Shown here in pieces: positions 34,245-44,455 of a stretch of 64,000 nt of DNA; within the stretch, counting starts at the first letter, position 1, and every line of letters starts with the position of its first letter. Source of the stretch: Dentipellis sp. KUC8613 (Eukaryota > Basidiomycota > Agaricomycetes > Russulales > Hericiaceae); assembly GCA_002286715.1 (NCBI GenBank), contig NSJX01000002.1, forward strand, positions 1,424,299-1,488,298, written 5' to 3'. The position numbers and the translations under genes were made by a program. The notes beneath the pieces are model-generated. The model had not been told where the DNA came from, ran no database searches, and worked only from the letters and a program-made list of their open reading frames with translations.

Positions 34245-35617
34245 TCGATAAATGGTGGGAGCACCGACGTTCTTTTCCTCGGGCGACTGGACATTTACAC
34301 TGACCTTCATTTCGTTATTTCGCAGCTTTCCACGTACATCCCCAATCCTCCTGATCCACGCCTTCGAGAACCCCTCACCATAGGCGCAGTAGTACCTGTC
34401 TTTTTGTGCTACTATGGCCATGCGGTTCTCATGCTTCTAGACGATCGCAAGGCCTTTCCATTCAAACTAGCGCTGCTCCCCATAACGCTATGGCTTGCTT
34501 ACCGGACCGCTGTCGATTATGACATTGCCGCAGGCCTAGCGCCAGCACTAGGGGAGTATGATCATCAACGACTCGGCGCATTCGCTTATTCGTATATCGT
34601 GCGTTTGTTTACCGCTGCGGGCGTAAATATTTGCTGCTCGCCATGCTCATGGAACATTGACAGATCGGCATGATGGTCATTGGCCTCCGGTCCATCGAAT
34701 GGACATTCACAAGAGACTCGTTCAGGCGATATCGGGACATTCATGGAAAGGTGGAACTTCGAAACAGCAGCGGAGTCGGCCTCTTTACAGATGCACTGGA
34801 ACTGCTGTTCAACCTGCGGGGCATCGGCTGGTCGTGGACCCAGACCCGCGACAGCTCGAAGACATCAGGCTCCTCGGCTCCCCCATCCATCGCAGGCCTC
34901 ATAACAACCCTAGCAACACGATTTTTCATCTTCGACATCGCGCAATCCCTTATCCAGCTCATGTATCCGCAATTAGACACGGCCAAAGGCGGCACCATTT
35001 ACGACGCATCCCTGCCTTCGTATGTCCAGTTTTTCAAGATCGTTTTTGTCAACATCTGCGCCGGGTGTCTAGTGTGGAGCGGCATAGATGTGATTCACCT
35101 TACGGTTGCCATCCCATCCTGCCTTTTTCTAGGCTATTCGACTTCGGAATGGCCTCTAATCTCAGACAGACCCTGGCTTTCCGAGTCCGTAGCGGAGTTC
35201 TGGGGAAAACGATGGCACCAATCTTACCGCCGAATATTCCTCGTGATAGGATATAGGCCCCTCCGTCGATATTTCGGAAGAGCGGGGGGAGTTTTGGGGG
35301 CGTTTGCTGTCTCGGCGCTGCTCCATGATCTAGGGATGTGGGGGATAGGACGGGGAATAGAGCCCTGGTCCGTGGGCGGTTTCTTCCTCATGATGGGCGT
35401 TGGCGCAGTGCTAGAAGGTATTTGGGAGAATGTCATGGGGAGGAAGGTCCGTGGGGTCTTTGGACGCATGTGGACCATGGTGTGGATTTTATGGTGGGCG
35501 CAGTTTATGATCGATGCGTGGGCGAGGAGAGGGTTCATGGGGACGCACTTCGTTTCTCCGAAGTATCGGCCTGGGAAATGGGCGGCGAACCTTTTATTGG
35601 ATCTTCTTGCAGCGTAG
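34245..35617 (+). CDS. Wax-synthase-like MBOAT acyltransferase, copy 1
   Basis: Multi-pass membrane O-acyltransferase of the wax synthase-domain type (MBOAT_2-like). Such enzymes acylate sterols or fungal terpenoids and other metabolites. Two main exons (34245-34598 and 34664-35617) read YIPNPPDPRLREPLT, LALLPITLWLAYRTAVDYD, GLRSIEWTF, ATRFFIFDIAQSLIQLMYPQ, then the catalytic core: FWGKRWHQSYRR and the histidine motif AVSALLHDLGMWGIGRG. It ends near YRPGKWAANLLLDLL. The open frame begins after a stop at 34242 and has no ATG aligned with the start of copy 2; the first internal ATG (34429) would lose the N-terminus. An upstream exon or a lost start codon must explain this. Clearly a tandem duplicate of the next acyltransferase. 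Confidence 0.78.
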
Positions 35618-36226
35618 CTTACACTTGTATGTTTCCTCGTAGTCGCTCGGCGCTCTCATTATAGAGACGGCCGCGGCCCGCCGATGTCGACTTGAAGCCT
35701 GCTTGAAATTCCAGTGTGTCGCGACGCGACCACATTATTTTCGACAGGTGTTGCAAGTAGATCGTTCCATCGACGCTTGTGTCCAAACTGTTGCACTTCA
35801 TGCCGCCGCCTCGAGTTGTAATTCGCTACTAGCTTGATATGGTTTGGCGGCGACTATCTACGACTTTTGACGCCCGCATTCACCGCACTTATGAAAGTCG
35901 CTCCCCACCATCACCATGCTCAACCCCTTGGATCGTCGCTCTCGCATACGATCGCGTATTCCCCTTCCTGCATCGCTGGAACAAACCTGTTCAGGATCCT
36001 TTCGTTGCTCACAAGCGGGGCTTGCTCAAGGAAAGGGATTACGGGCGTTCCGAAGACTAGACTAAGTGACTCAGCGACTTCCTGGTCGTTCGGCGCAGCA
36101 GAAGCTGGGGCACAGGCACATCTTGGGTGCGCAATAACAGGTGAGGACGCCTGCATTCTTTCCCTGAATACTATATTGAAATGTATCTCTCACCAGCTCA
36201 GCAGACTCTGAGTTGCGCTTTACTCC
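35618..36226. other. Spacer between the acyltransferase copies
   Basis: 3' flank of copy 1 and promoter of copy 2, containing the duplicated block described for the copy 1 upstream region. No further gene. Confidence 0.4.
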
Positions 36227-37538
36227 ATGACTTCCGACACCCTCACCGCGCAGCTTTGGAAGTACATTCCCAATCCTCCTGACCCGCGCATTCGTGAACC
36301 TCTCACTGCAAGCGCGACAGCGCCTGTGCTCTTGTGCTACTATGTACACGCAGTTCTCGTGCTTCTGGACGTCCGCAAGACCTTTCCATTCAGAATAGCG
36401 CTACTCCCCGTGACGCTATGGTTTGCGTACCGGACTGCGGTCGACTACGACTTTGCTGCGGGTCTAGCACCAGCGCTAGGAGTGCAAAATTATCAGCGAA
36501 TTGTCGCATTTAACTATGCATATGTCGTACGTTGTGGTCACGAACTTTTGTTGTACGCTATGCTCATCGGGTTTCTGACAGATTGGGATGATGGTTATGG
36601 GCCTCCGGTCTATTGAATGGACTTTTGCAAGTGACTCATTCAAGCGATATCGGGATGTCCAGGGGAAGATCGAGCTTCGGTCTAGCCACGGATATCACCT
36701 ATTTTCAGATGCACTAGCGCTGCTGTTCAACCAGAGGGGCGACGGCTGGTCGTGGTCTCAGACCCGTAACAACTATGAAAAGCCCCGCAACGCACGTCCT
36801 CCGCCATCCATCCTAAGCCTCGTATCAACTCTAGCAACACGTTTCTTCATCTTTGACGTCGCACACTACCTCATCCAGTACATGTACCCCCAACTAGACA
36901 CAGCAAAAGGCGATACCATCTACGATGCGTCTCTGCCTCTACACCTCCAAGTCCTCAAGATCCTCTTCATCAACATCTGCGCTGGAGTTGTCGTCTGGAG
37001 CGCCGTAGACGTGCTCTACCTTGCCACGGCCATCCCCTCGTGCCTCTTCCTAGGCTACTCGACGTCGGCGTGGCCGCCGATTTCGGACAGACCCTGGCGC
37101 TCTGAGTCGCTCGCCGAATTCTGGGGCAGGCGGTGGCACCAGTCTTTCCGCCAGGTTTTCCTCGCGATAGGATACCGGCCTTGTCAGCGCTATTTTGGAA
37201 AGGCAGGAGGTGTCTTTGGTGCGTTCGCGGTTTCGGCGGTGCTTCATGATTGGGGGATGTGGGGTTTAGGACGCGGGACGGAGTTTAAAGCTGTAGGCGG
37301 GTTCTTCGTTATGATGGGTGTTGGTGCGGTCCTTGAGGGCTTCTGGGAGAGAATGACAGGGAGGAAGGTTCGTGGAGTATTTGGATGGATGTGGACTATG
37401 GTGTGGATTTTATGGTGGGCACAATTTATGATTGATGCGTGGGCGAGGAGGGGGTTTGTTGGGACGGATTTTGTTTCTCAGAAGTATAGACCTGGGAGAT
37501 GGGCGGTGAATTTACTGTTAGAGCGTATCACGATGTAG
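36227..37538 (+). CDS. Wax-synthase-like MBOAT acyltransferase, copy 2
   Basis: Intact paralogue of the preceding gene, 418 residues from two exons (36227-36526 and 36582-37538) around a 55-nt intron. It starts MTSDTLTAQLWKYIPNPPDP. Several hydrophobic helices follow (VLLCYYVHAVLVLLDV, IALLPVTLWFAYR, VLKILFINICAGVVVWSAVD), then FWGRRWHQSFRQVF, which carries the conserved WH, and the catalytic His in AVSAVLHDWGMWGLGRG. The C-terminal VWILWWAQFMIDAWARRG is shared almost unchanged with copy 1. The family transfers acyl groups from CoA to hydroxyls in the endoplasmic reticulum; related fungal enzymes acetylate terpenoids. Proximity to two P450 genes is suggestive of metabolite tailoring, but no backbone synthase lies in the window. 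Confidence 0.87.
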
Positions 37539-37892
37539 TTTACACCTATATATCTCCCCACATAGACATCCTACTTGGAACTTGGTGACGCCCTGCTCAA
37601 AGACTCGGACAAGGCGCGTCGGAGAGACGCGGTCACATGCTCCCATGCTTAAAGTCAGGTGCATTCGTGAGAAAGTAGATTGACGCGTACGCGTCTCCTC
37701 GACGCGAGCGCGATTTTCAAGCTCTCCACGATTGAAGTGAACGATCCACTGGCAGGAGTGGCCAGCCGGCGTCGCACTCCAGATATCAGCCAGATGTCAG
37801 CATCTGCATGCCGCATACAAAAAACAAGATATCAATGCTGGCACCTGACCTATAATCCCTAGTCACTGTCCAAAACACCACAAATCTCGACA
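37539..37892. other. Intergenic region
   Basis: 3' flank of the acyltransferase and promoter of the RAD51D-like gene. No other gene. Confidence 0.4.
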
Positions 37893-39339
37893 ATGTCGAA
37901 CCGCCTCGCCGCGTACTCCGCCCACCTCCCCCCAGAGCTCCTCGCCCACCTGCTCGACCTCAACATCCGCACAGTCGTAGACTTCATCCTCACACCGCCC
38001 CTCGACCTCTTAGCACGTCTACCGCGCGGCAGCACCTCGCTTGGAGAACTCACAGACTGCATCGCATCGGTCGCGCAGGAGGTCGCGGCGGAGGGCGTCA
38101 ATGGCGAAGATATGTACGAGGCGGAGATGAAGAGAGTCATTGAGATGGATGGGGAGGAGGTGAAAGCGGGGATCGCGGATTTGGACGCGTTGGTCGGGGG
38201 AAGCTTCGGAGGGGCGGTAGGCGGGAGAGTGTTTGAGGTGTCTGGGGATAAGGGTGGGGGGAAGACAGTAAGCTCTGCGTTATTTTGCCCACAACTCGAT
38301 CCCTAACGTTGTTGACTGATCAAAACGTCGCATGTGCAGGCTCTGGCGCTGCACATCGTTCTGAACCATCTTGTCCATTACGAGCGCGCTGCAGCGATCT
38401 GGCTGGACACGATGGGAGAGCTATCGCCTGCGCGGATAACACAGGCGTATCCCGCGCATACAGGACCGGTCATTGCTTCCTTCAGTATAAGCCCTTCGGT
38501 GAGGTTTCTAATGGTGCTGTAGGCTGCAGGCACCGCTCTTGAGCGCCTGCACATCTCCCTGGCATTTGACCTGGACACCGTGTATAATGTCCTGGATGGT
38601 TTGCGTTCTGCATTGCAGGTATGCCCTTTTATCCGCATTCTCCCTTCGAGCTGGCACCGACGTTCAACTAACGTGTAGGCTGCGACTGGCAACCAGCCTC
38701 GCCCTCGAATTGTCGTAATAGACGCTATCACGCCCCTGCTGGGCCCTCAGCTCACCGGTGTCACCGCGCAAGGTCAGAATTCACCAACGCAGGTTGATCG
38801 GAGCACCCAGATCTAAATTTTGAAACAGGACACGCGACAATGGTCACCTTCATGCGCTCCCTCCGCGAGCTCGCACGCTCACACAGCCTCTGCATCCTCG
38901 TATGCACCCCCATCTCAATCCCATCTACGTATTACTCAAACGATACTCTATCTGCGTAGGTCATCAACACGAGCACAAGCGCAAACGGGCCCAACCCGTC
39001 CTCCGTCTTCGCAGAGACGACGAGGAAGCCGGCGCTCGGGCCGTCATTCACGTTCCTCACGGACGCCACGCTGTGGGTCGCGCATCCGCCCTCACCTCCG
39101 CCGCCGCCGGAAAGAGAATACGATCCGCTCGCGGAGGAGCAAAAGGGCGTGGAGAATCCGGCGGAGGTGCGGGTCGTGGAGGTGTTCCGTTCGAGTGTGT
39201 CGGTGAGCGGGATTCTCATTCATTCGGTTGATGTGCGTAGGGACTGATCTGGTGCGGTGCGGTGTGGTGTGGAATGGTGCAGCCCGGGAGGAGATGGTGC
39301 GTTGTGCGTGTGCGGAATGGGTTACTTGCGCCTCTGTAG
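37893..39339 (+). CDS. RAD51D: RAD51 paralogue, RAD51D-like
   Basis: RecA/RAD51-family ATPase for homologous recombination, closest in layout to RAD51D. The N-terminal helical domain (LPPELLAHLLDLNIRTVVDF, ILTPPLDLLARLP) precedes IADLDALVGGSFGGAVGGRV, the Walker A motif GDKGGGKT, then ALALHIVLNHLVHYERAAAI and WLDTMGELSP. Walker B is PRIVVIDAITPLLGP. Later come HATMVTFMRSLRELARSHS and ILVINTSTSA, the L2-like region. The last intron joins VEVFRSSVS to PGRRWCVVRVRNG. Introns fall after GGGKT, HTGP, ALQ, AQG and LCIL, all in phase. Saccharomyces lacks a clear RAD51D; many basidiomycetes retain it. Assignment to RAD51D rather than another paralogue rests on the short N-domain and GDKGGGKT. Confidence 0.85.
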
Positions 39340-40034
39340 CTGGCCTGTTGCTGGTTTGATGACCAAGTTGGGCGATGCTGGCTTGGGGCAATTATTGAAC
39401 TGGCGGATCTTGGGACGCGGGATCAGCATGCACGGGAGCGAACTTGAAGTGAAGCAGCGATGTGAAGTGCATATAACGTCGAGTATTCGTGCGGCTCTCG
39501 AATCTGTATCACTCCTTTCCTCGCCCAGCACCATCCAAACGCATGTGAAGCCGTGCCCATATCCGACAGGCATTGACCGTCTCCGCCCAGATGCCTCTAT
39601 GGACTATAACCCTCTTCGAACCGCCCGTATCCATACCAGCTGCATTTCCCACATCGCCCAAAACAACCACACCCAAAGCACTTCCTCCCGCGCCCCCCAT
39701 TCCCACCTGACGGCAACAAGCCCGCGGCCGCGGAGGATCATCACCTCGCACGTCCACAGAAGAGCCCCGCGCGAGAATCGACGCACGGCCGGCAGGCTTG
39801 GCGTCGCCCGCTATGGCAAGACGGCGACCAGCCAACAGCAGAATGAACGGACGGGGGTCTTCCTTTCCTCACGCTGCAGCGATTATGGTACCCGCTCCTC
39901 GCCACCCACGGCGGGAAGTGGACGATAAGACATCCCATCATCTGCATCAGGTTCGAACGAGCGCCAACGCCGGCGAGCGCGCGAGCCCTGACAGTGACAT
40001 CAGCCCCTCGCTATTTTCGAGTCGTCCTCCCCTG

Positions 40035-40082
40035 CCGAGTGTCGCGTGCCGAGTGTCGAACGTCGACTGTCGACTGTCGAGC
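40035..40082. repeat. Short degenerate repeat patch
   Basis: The words CCGAGTGTCG and GTCGACTGTCGA are reiterated within about 48 bp (two copies of CGAGTGTCG, then overlapping copies of GTCGACT). It looks like a small replication-slippage tract rather than a functional array. Confidence 0.5.
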
Positions 40083-41812
40083 AGGGAACTTCTTCGGAAC
40101 ACGCTCGTGGCGCTTCGATGTCTTCATGACATGCGACATGAGACAATTATCACGCTCTCAGGTGTATGTGGTTCGCGAAGACGAGGAAAATGCGGAATGG
40201 CACGGTATGTCCTTTGTTCTCTGTTAGGAATGGGTGACAGGACTGAGAGTTCGAAGGCGGCGGGTTCACAAATATACACGTGTTATGATGTTACGACGGA
40301 CCCGGCGCTCGTCGGGCACCGAGGATTGGGGGCAGGCACGTCTCTTCAATGAAGTCGGTGCGAGAACGGCCGGCTGGACGCGAACCCAGGGTCCTAGCCG
40401 CAAAAGACCCGTAAAGCGGTGCGCAGAGGGCGACGAGGCGGCGGTGAGGGCGCGCGCATCGCGCGTGGGGCGCTGATCCGGATCGTCCTTAGGACACCCG
40501 ACGGTCGTCGGGGAACTCGGACGGTGCTCAGGAAAGAGTGACGACCGCTTGTCGGCTGGGTGTTCGGGTGTCCTGGTGGGCGCGTGTCCCTGGCTTTTCG
40601 GTGGAGGTGCGTTTGGCAGGCTTTCTTGCTCTGGACGGTTCGGCTGGGCATATGCAGGGATATTAGGGCCTGATGTAAGCTAGGAGAGGACGCTGCAGCG
40701 TGCTCACAGCGAGGCAATCCTGGCGCGAGCCAAAATTGGACATTTGAATGGGGATTTCATTCAGAATCATCACGTATTCTTACAACATACCGCCGGTTAT
40801 TTGTTGCTAGGCCGTATTCGTACGACTTTTATACGAGTCGTATGACACGCTTGGGACTTGTGCTTGCCAAACGATCCCCACTCTCAACCTGCATAACAAA
40901 AAACTCCAGCAGCAAGAGGGTCGTCAGTTTGCCACCATGAGCTTCCAGAACATCGCGTCACTGGGGTGGTACGAAGATCTAGAGCTGCTACAAGACCTTC
41001 ACAACCCGGAATGAGCTGGTTTGATCCCTGACGAATCATGCCAACGATCGTGCCTGCAGATAGAACCGATGCGGGGATGCGTGAATTTGAGCAGACGGGC
41101 GGCCGCGTGAACTCTAAATTCGTCCAGTGGGCGCCGGATGGGCATCGTCGACGGCAACGAGCGGATGCAGACCATCCCACGCAACTCGGATATCATTGGA
41201 GCTTCTGAGGAGTCGAAGAACGCAGTTGTCAGGATGGTTGCGCGCTCACCCGTTTGGGGACATTTCGCGGTGAGTATGCAGCGCCGTCGCTGTGCTGAGC
41301 AGTGAAGAGCGCAAGAGGGCGGTTGATGGCGGGGCTGAAGAGAGGCGGGGCCGGGGAAAGAGACGGGGTGATTGGCGCAGGCGGAACCTCGTGACGCGCA
41401 CCGAACTTGTGGCACTGTCCGATCATGTGTGCTTCTGCAGCTTCGGACGTCTTTCCGCTCGTCGCAGTCCCACGAATCTCTCCTCATTCTCTCCATTTTC
41501 TGTCCACAAAACATACCGCTGGACGTCTGTGCGCGTCGGAATGGTCTCGGAAAACAAAATGCTAGGATCGGCACAAACGATGCTGATCGGGGCACTCGTA
41601 GTTGCTATACCTGATCCAGGCCCGCAGGCTCGGAACTCTGGCGATGCCAGCGGTTTGCGTTTGCACATGTGCTCTCCTGAGAGCCGGCTATATATCACGC
41701 CCTAGCAGCGCTTCCCTGCGCTTCCCCGACGTGATCCCGTGCCCCGTCTGCCGTACCCTGCTGCTGCCTTCCCCACACTCTGCCGTCGCTCGCGTACCCA
41801 GCCGTGCACCGC

Positions 41813-41818
41813 TATAAG
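41813..41818 (+). promoter_or_regulatory. TATA-like box
   Basis: TATAAG about 110 bp upstream of the start codon at 41924, followed by a strongly CT-rich leader. Plausible core promoter of the disordered-protein gene. Confidence 0.45.
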
Positions 41819-41923
41819 AATTTCTCTCCATTCTGATATTCATTCTCCTTCTTCCGCCCACACGACCTCCTCAACTCCTCCTCCTCTCCACGAACCACGA
41901 ACAATCCCTCCCCGCACCCCCGC

Positions 41924-44455
41924 ATGGATCCTGCCTCGTCCTCGACGGCTCGGCGGTTCCGCATGCACGTCGGCCTGGGGAAGAAGAAGGCCCAGCGACA
42001 GCCGAGTCTGCGACGCAACCCCTCTCAACGGGTCGCCGAGGGCAGCGTGCGCGCCGCGCCCGCGAAGGACGTAGAGCGAGGCACGGAACGCGGCGGGGCG
42101 GACACGGCGCGTGCGGGTGCCGCGCCTGATGCAGAGGCAGCGCGGATGGAGAGCGCGGGTACCGATGTCAACAGGTGAGTCTGGAAATAGGCTTGCCCTC
42201 CTAACGCCCGCTGCTCGTGCCTTGCCCGCGTTTAAACGGGCCCGGAGGCGGCACGCCTGGCCCCTCGTCGATGGCCCCGATGCTTATAGTCGACTTCTGT
42301 TCCAGCCGTCCACACCCGCCCGCCGCGCGACCGTCGCAGTCCTCGGACAAGGCGCGTCAGCAGACAGCGATGAAGTGCGCGGTCTGATCGCTCTGCTTAT
42401 TTCGAAGGCTGATGTCTCTCACAGGTTCTCCATGGACACCGCTCAGAGTGCGAGGCAATCGGTCCCTGCGGATGTGAAGTACGTCAGGGTGGCATCTATT
42501 CGATCTAATGGCATTCTGATCCATCGTTTAGTGCGCAGCGTACGTTGAAACCGCAGAGATCGAAAGGTCTTCTGGGGATGTTGTCAAGCAAACTTCGCTC
42601 GCACACGCCAAGCCCGGAACCAAATGCCATCCCACGTTCAGGGACTCCACCTGCCCCTCCACCAAAGCCGGCAGGACGTTCCGCTGCTACTGTGCAACGG
42701 AGGGGCACGCGATCCGCGCCATCGCAAGGGCCGCCGCTCGACAATTCGTTCACTTCAAAAGCGCGCCGCGAGGAGGCTCTGCGTGCGCGGGGCCTCCTTC
42801 CTCCGGCACGAATCAGGTATCTGTCTGAGCTGGAAGCTGAACAGGATGCACGGTTGAATGCTGTTGTCGAGCCACCGCCTTCTGAGTCAGGGCCAAGTAG
42901 GGCCAAGGAGATTGCGGAAATGTGGCGGAAGGGCAAGTTGGATCATTTGGAGGAGGAAGAGGAGCCTGCGGCTTCTCCAAAAGAGCCGCCCTCCTCAGCG
43001 CCAGCTGACGTTCCTGCTTCTTCAAAAACGGACGTTGAAGCGTCGGTTCTACCTGAAGAGCCAATGTCGGCACTTCAGACGCCTTTCTCGCCTACCTCGT
43101 TCAGTGACTTCCACACACCGCCAACATCACCTATGGTCAACCTGGAATCAGACTCCGCAGCTCAAACGTCGGCTGCTCCTGCAACGCCTCCAAAATCCCC
43201 GCGATCGCATCCCATTGGCCCTCGCAAGTCGCCTCCGTCGAGCCGTCGAAGTTCACACTCACGTGGAGCGTCTTTTGACCGTCAATTTTCCCCTCTTTCC
43301 GAGGTGACACGGTCTGCGACGCCCACGAAGGGCGTCGATACTGCTGAGGTAACGCAATCGCGCTCAGAGACTGCGACGCCCACACCATCCTCACTGCGGA
43401 CAGCGACAGCTTCCACACCCCGCAAGCCGAGGACTCTAGACAGCGTGCCGAGCCCAAATACCCCCGGTCGGAAGTCCACCTCCAGCCAGCGCTCGACACG
43501 AATCCCGTCGTCACCAACCTCCTTGCGAATGCCACCTTCCTCGCCTCGCTCTATTCACCACAGCTCCCCGCGGACACGACCCGCAGCCCTTCCCGCTCCC
43601 AGCGGCCCATTGCCTCCCACACCCTCGGAGGTCCAAAAATCCCCCGCGCCGACCCAACGCAGCTTCTCCCGCCCGTCGCATCTGCACGATACCAGTGACG
43701 AGCCCTCCGCTCCTTCGTCCTCCGACCACACGACCTCAACGATGCCCACCAGCCCGACGCTTCCCTCCCTCATGGAATCCACCTCCTCGCACATGTCGCA
43801 CACGACCTCCTCCTCGAGCGTCCTCACGCCGTCCCACTCCGACTCCTCCGCTGGCTCCGGCGGCCCCAAGCTCGCTGCGCGCGCGCCCATCACGCCCATC
43901 ATCATCGAGAGCACCGAGGAGGGCATCCCGCGCACGGACATCCTCATCGAGCAGCACGACGCGCTCCTGCGCGTCGACGGCGAGTTCGGGCTGCTCAAGG
44001 ACGCCCACGCCCACGCGCTGCCGTCCGTCACGCTCCCGCTCCCCACGGCGCGCCCGCGCCCACCAAGGCCCGAGGCCGACGAGCGGCGCAAGTCGCTCGC
44101 GTTCTTCGGCGGCAAGAAGCGCGCGCAGACGCTCGGCGCGGAGCCGCAGCCGCCGCTCGCGAAGCCGCTCTCGCTCACGAACCTCCGCCGCTCGGTCGCC
44201 GGCGCGCTGCGCCCGCGGCCCGTGTCGCAGCTCGCGGTGCGGCGCACGCCGTCGCCGTCGCTCGTGCCGCCTGTGCCTGCGTCCGCGTGGAAGGCGGATG
44301 CGGACGGCGGTGCGGGCATGCTGGGGCCGGGCGATGCGAGGCGCAGGCCCGCGGCGGCGCCGAGGATGCATAGTCGCGCGAGCATTGTCGTGGAGACGAG
44401 GGGCATTGAGGATGATGAGAGCCGGAGGCTGAGTGAGCTCGCGTTTTTGGATTAG
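41924..44455 (+). CDS. Large intrinsically disordered protein of unknown function
   Basis: Not recognised. Four exons give a protein of about 740 residues that is almost wholly low-complexity. Exon 1 (to about 42175) is basic (MHVGLGKKKAQRQPSLRRNP). Two small exons follow (ending in TAMK and in PADVK), and the large last exon begins at LKPQRSKGLLGMLSSKL. That exon is Ser/Pro/Thr-rich with many SP/TP sites (SPTSFSDFHTPPTSPM, RTLDSVPSPNTPGRKS), which suggests regulation by proline-directed kinases. The only ordered-looking parts are helices around LSELEAEQDARLNA, ARARLL-type segments, and a conserved-looking stretch APITPIIIESTEEGIPRTD. From about 43900 onward GC content is extreme. It could be a cytoskeletal or signalling scaffold; this is a guess from composition only. 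Confidence 0.7.

Larger units (their letters stand above)
39340..41923. other. Long intergenic region
   Basis: About 2.6 kb in which I find no conserved gene. Open frames on both strands are Arg/Ser/Pro-rich and unsupported. It contains a short-repeat patch (40035-40082), a 26-codon ORF with a near-ideal GCCACCATG context (40938-41015), and near its right end the promoter of the next gene. Confidence 0.4.

Noticed and set aside
40035..40082. Possible CRISPR-like or protein-binding array
   Set aside because: Repeat units overlap and vary, with no spacers, and the window is clearly eukaryotic. Slippage is a simpler explanation.
43555..44406. 283-codon minus-strand open frame, and other long antisense frames in the same block
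   Set aside because: These are antisense to the very GC-rich last exon of the disordered-protein gene. Stop codons are rare in any frame at such GC content.
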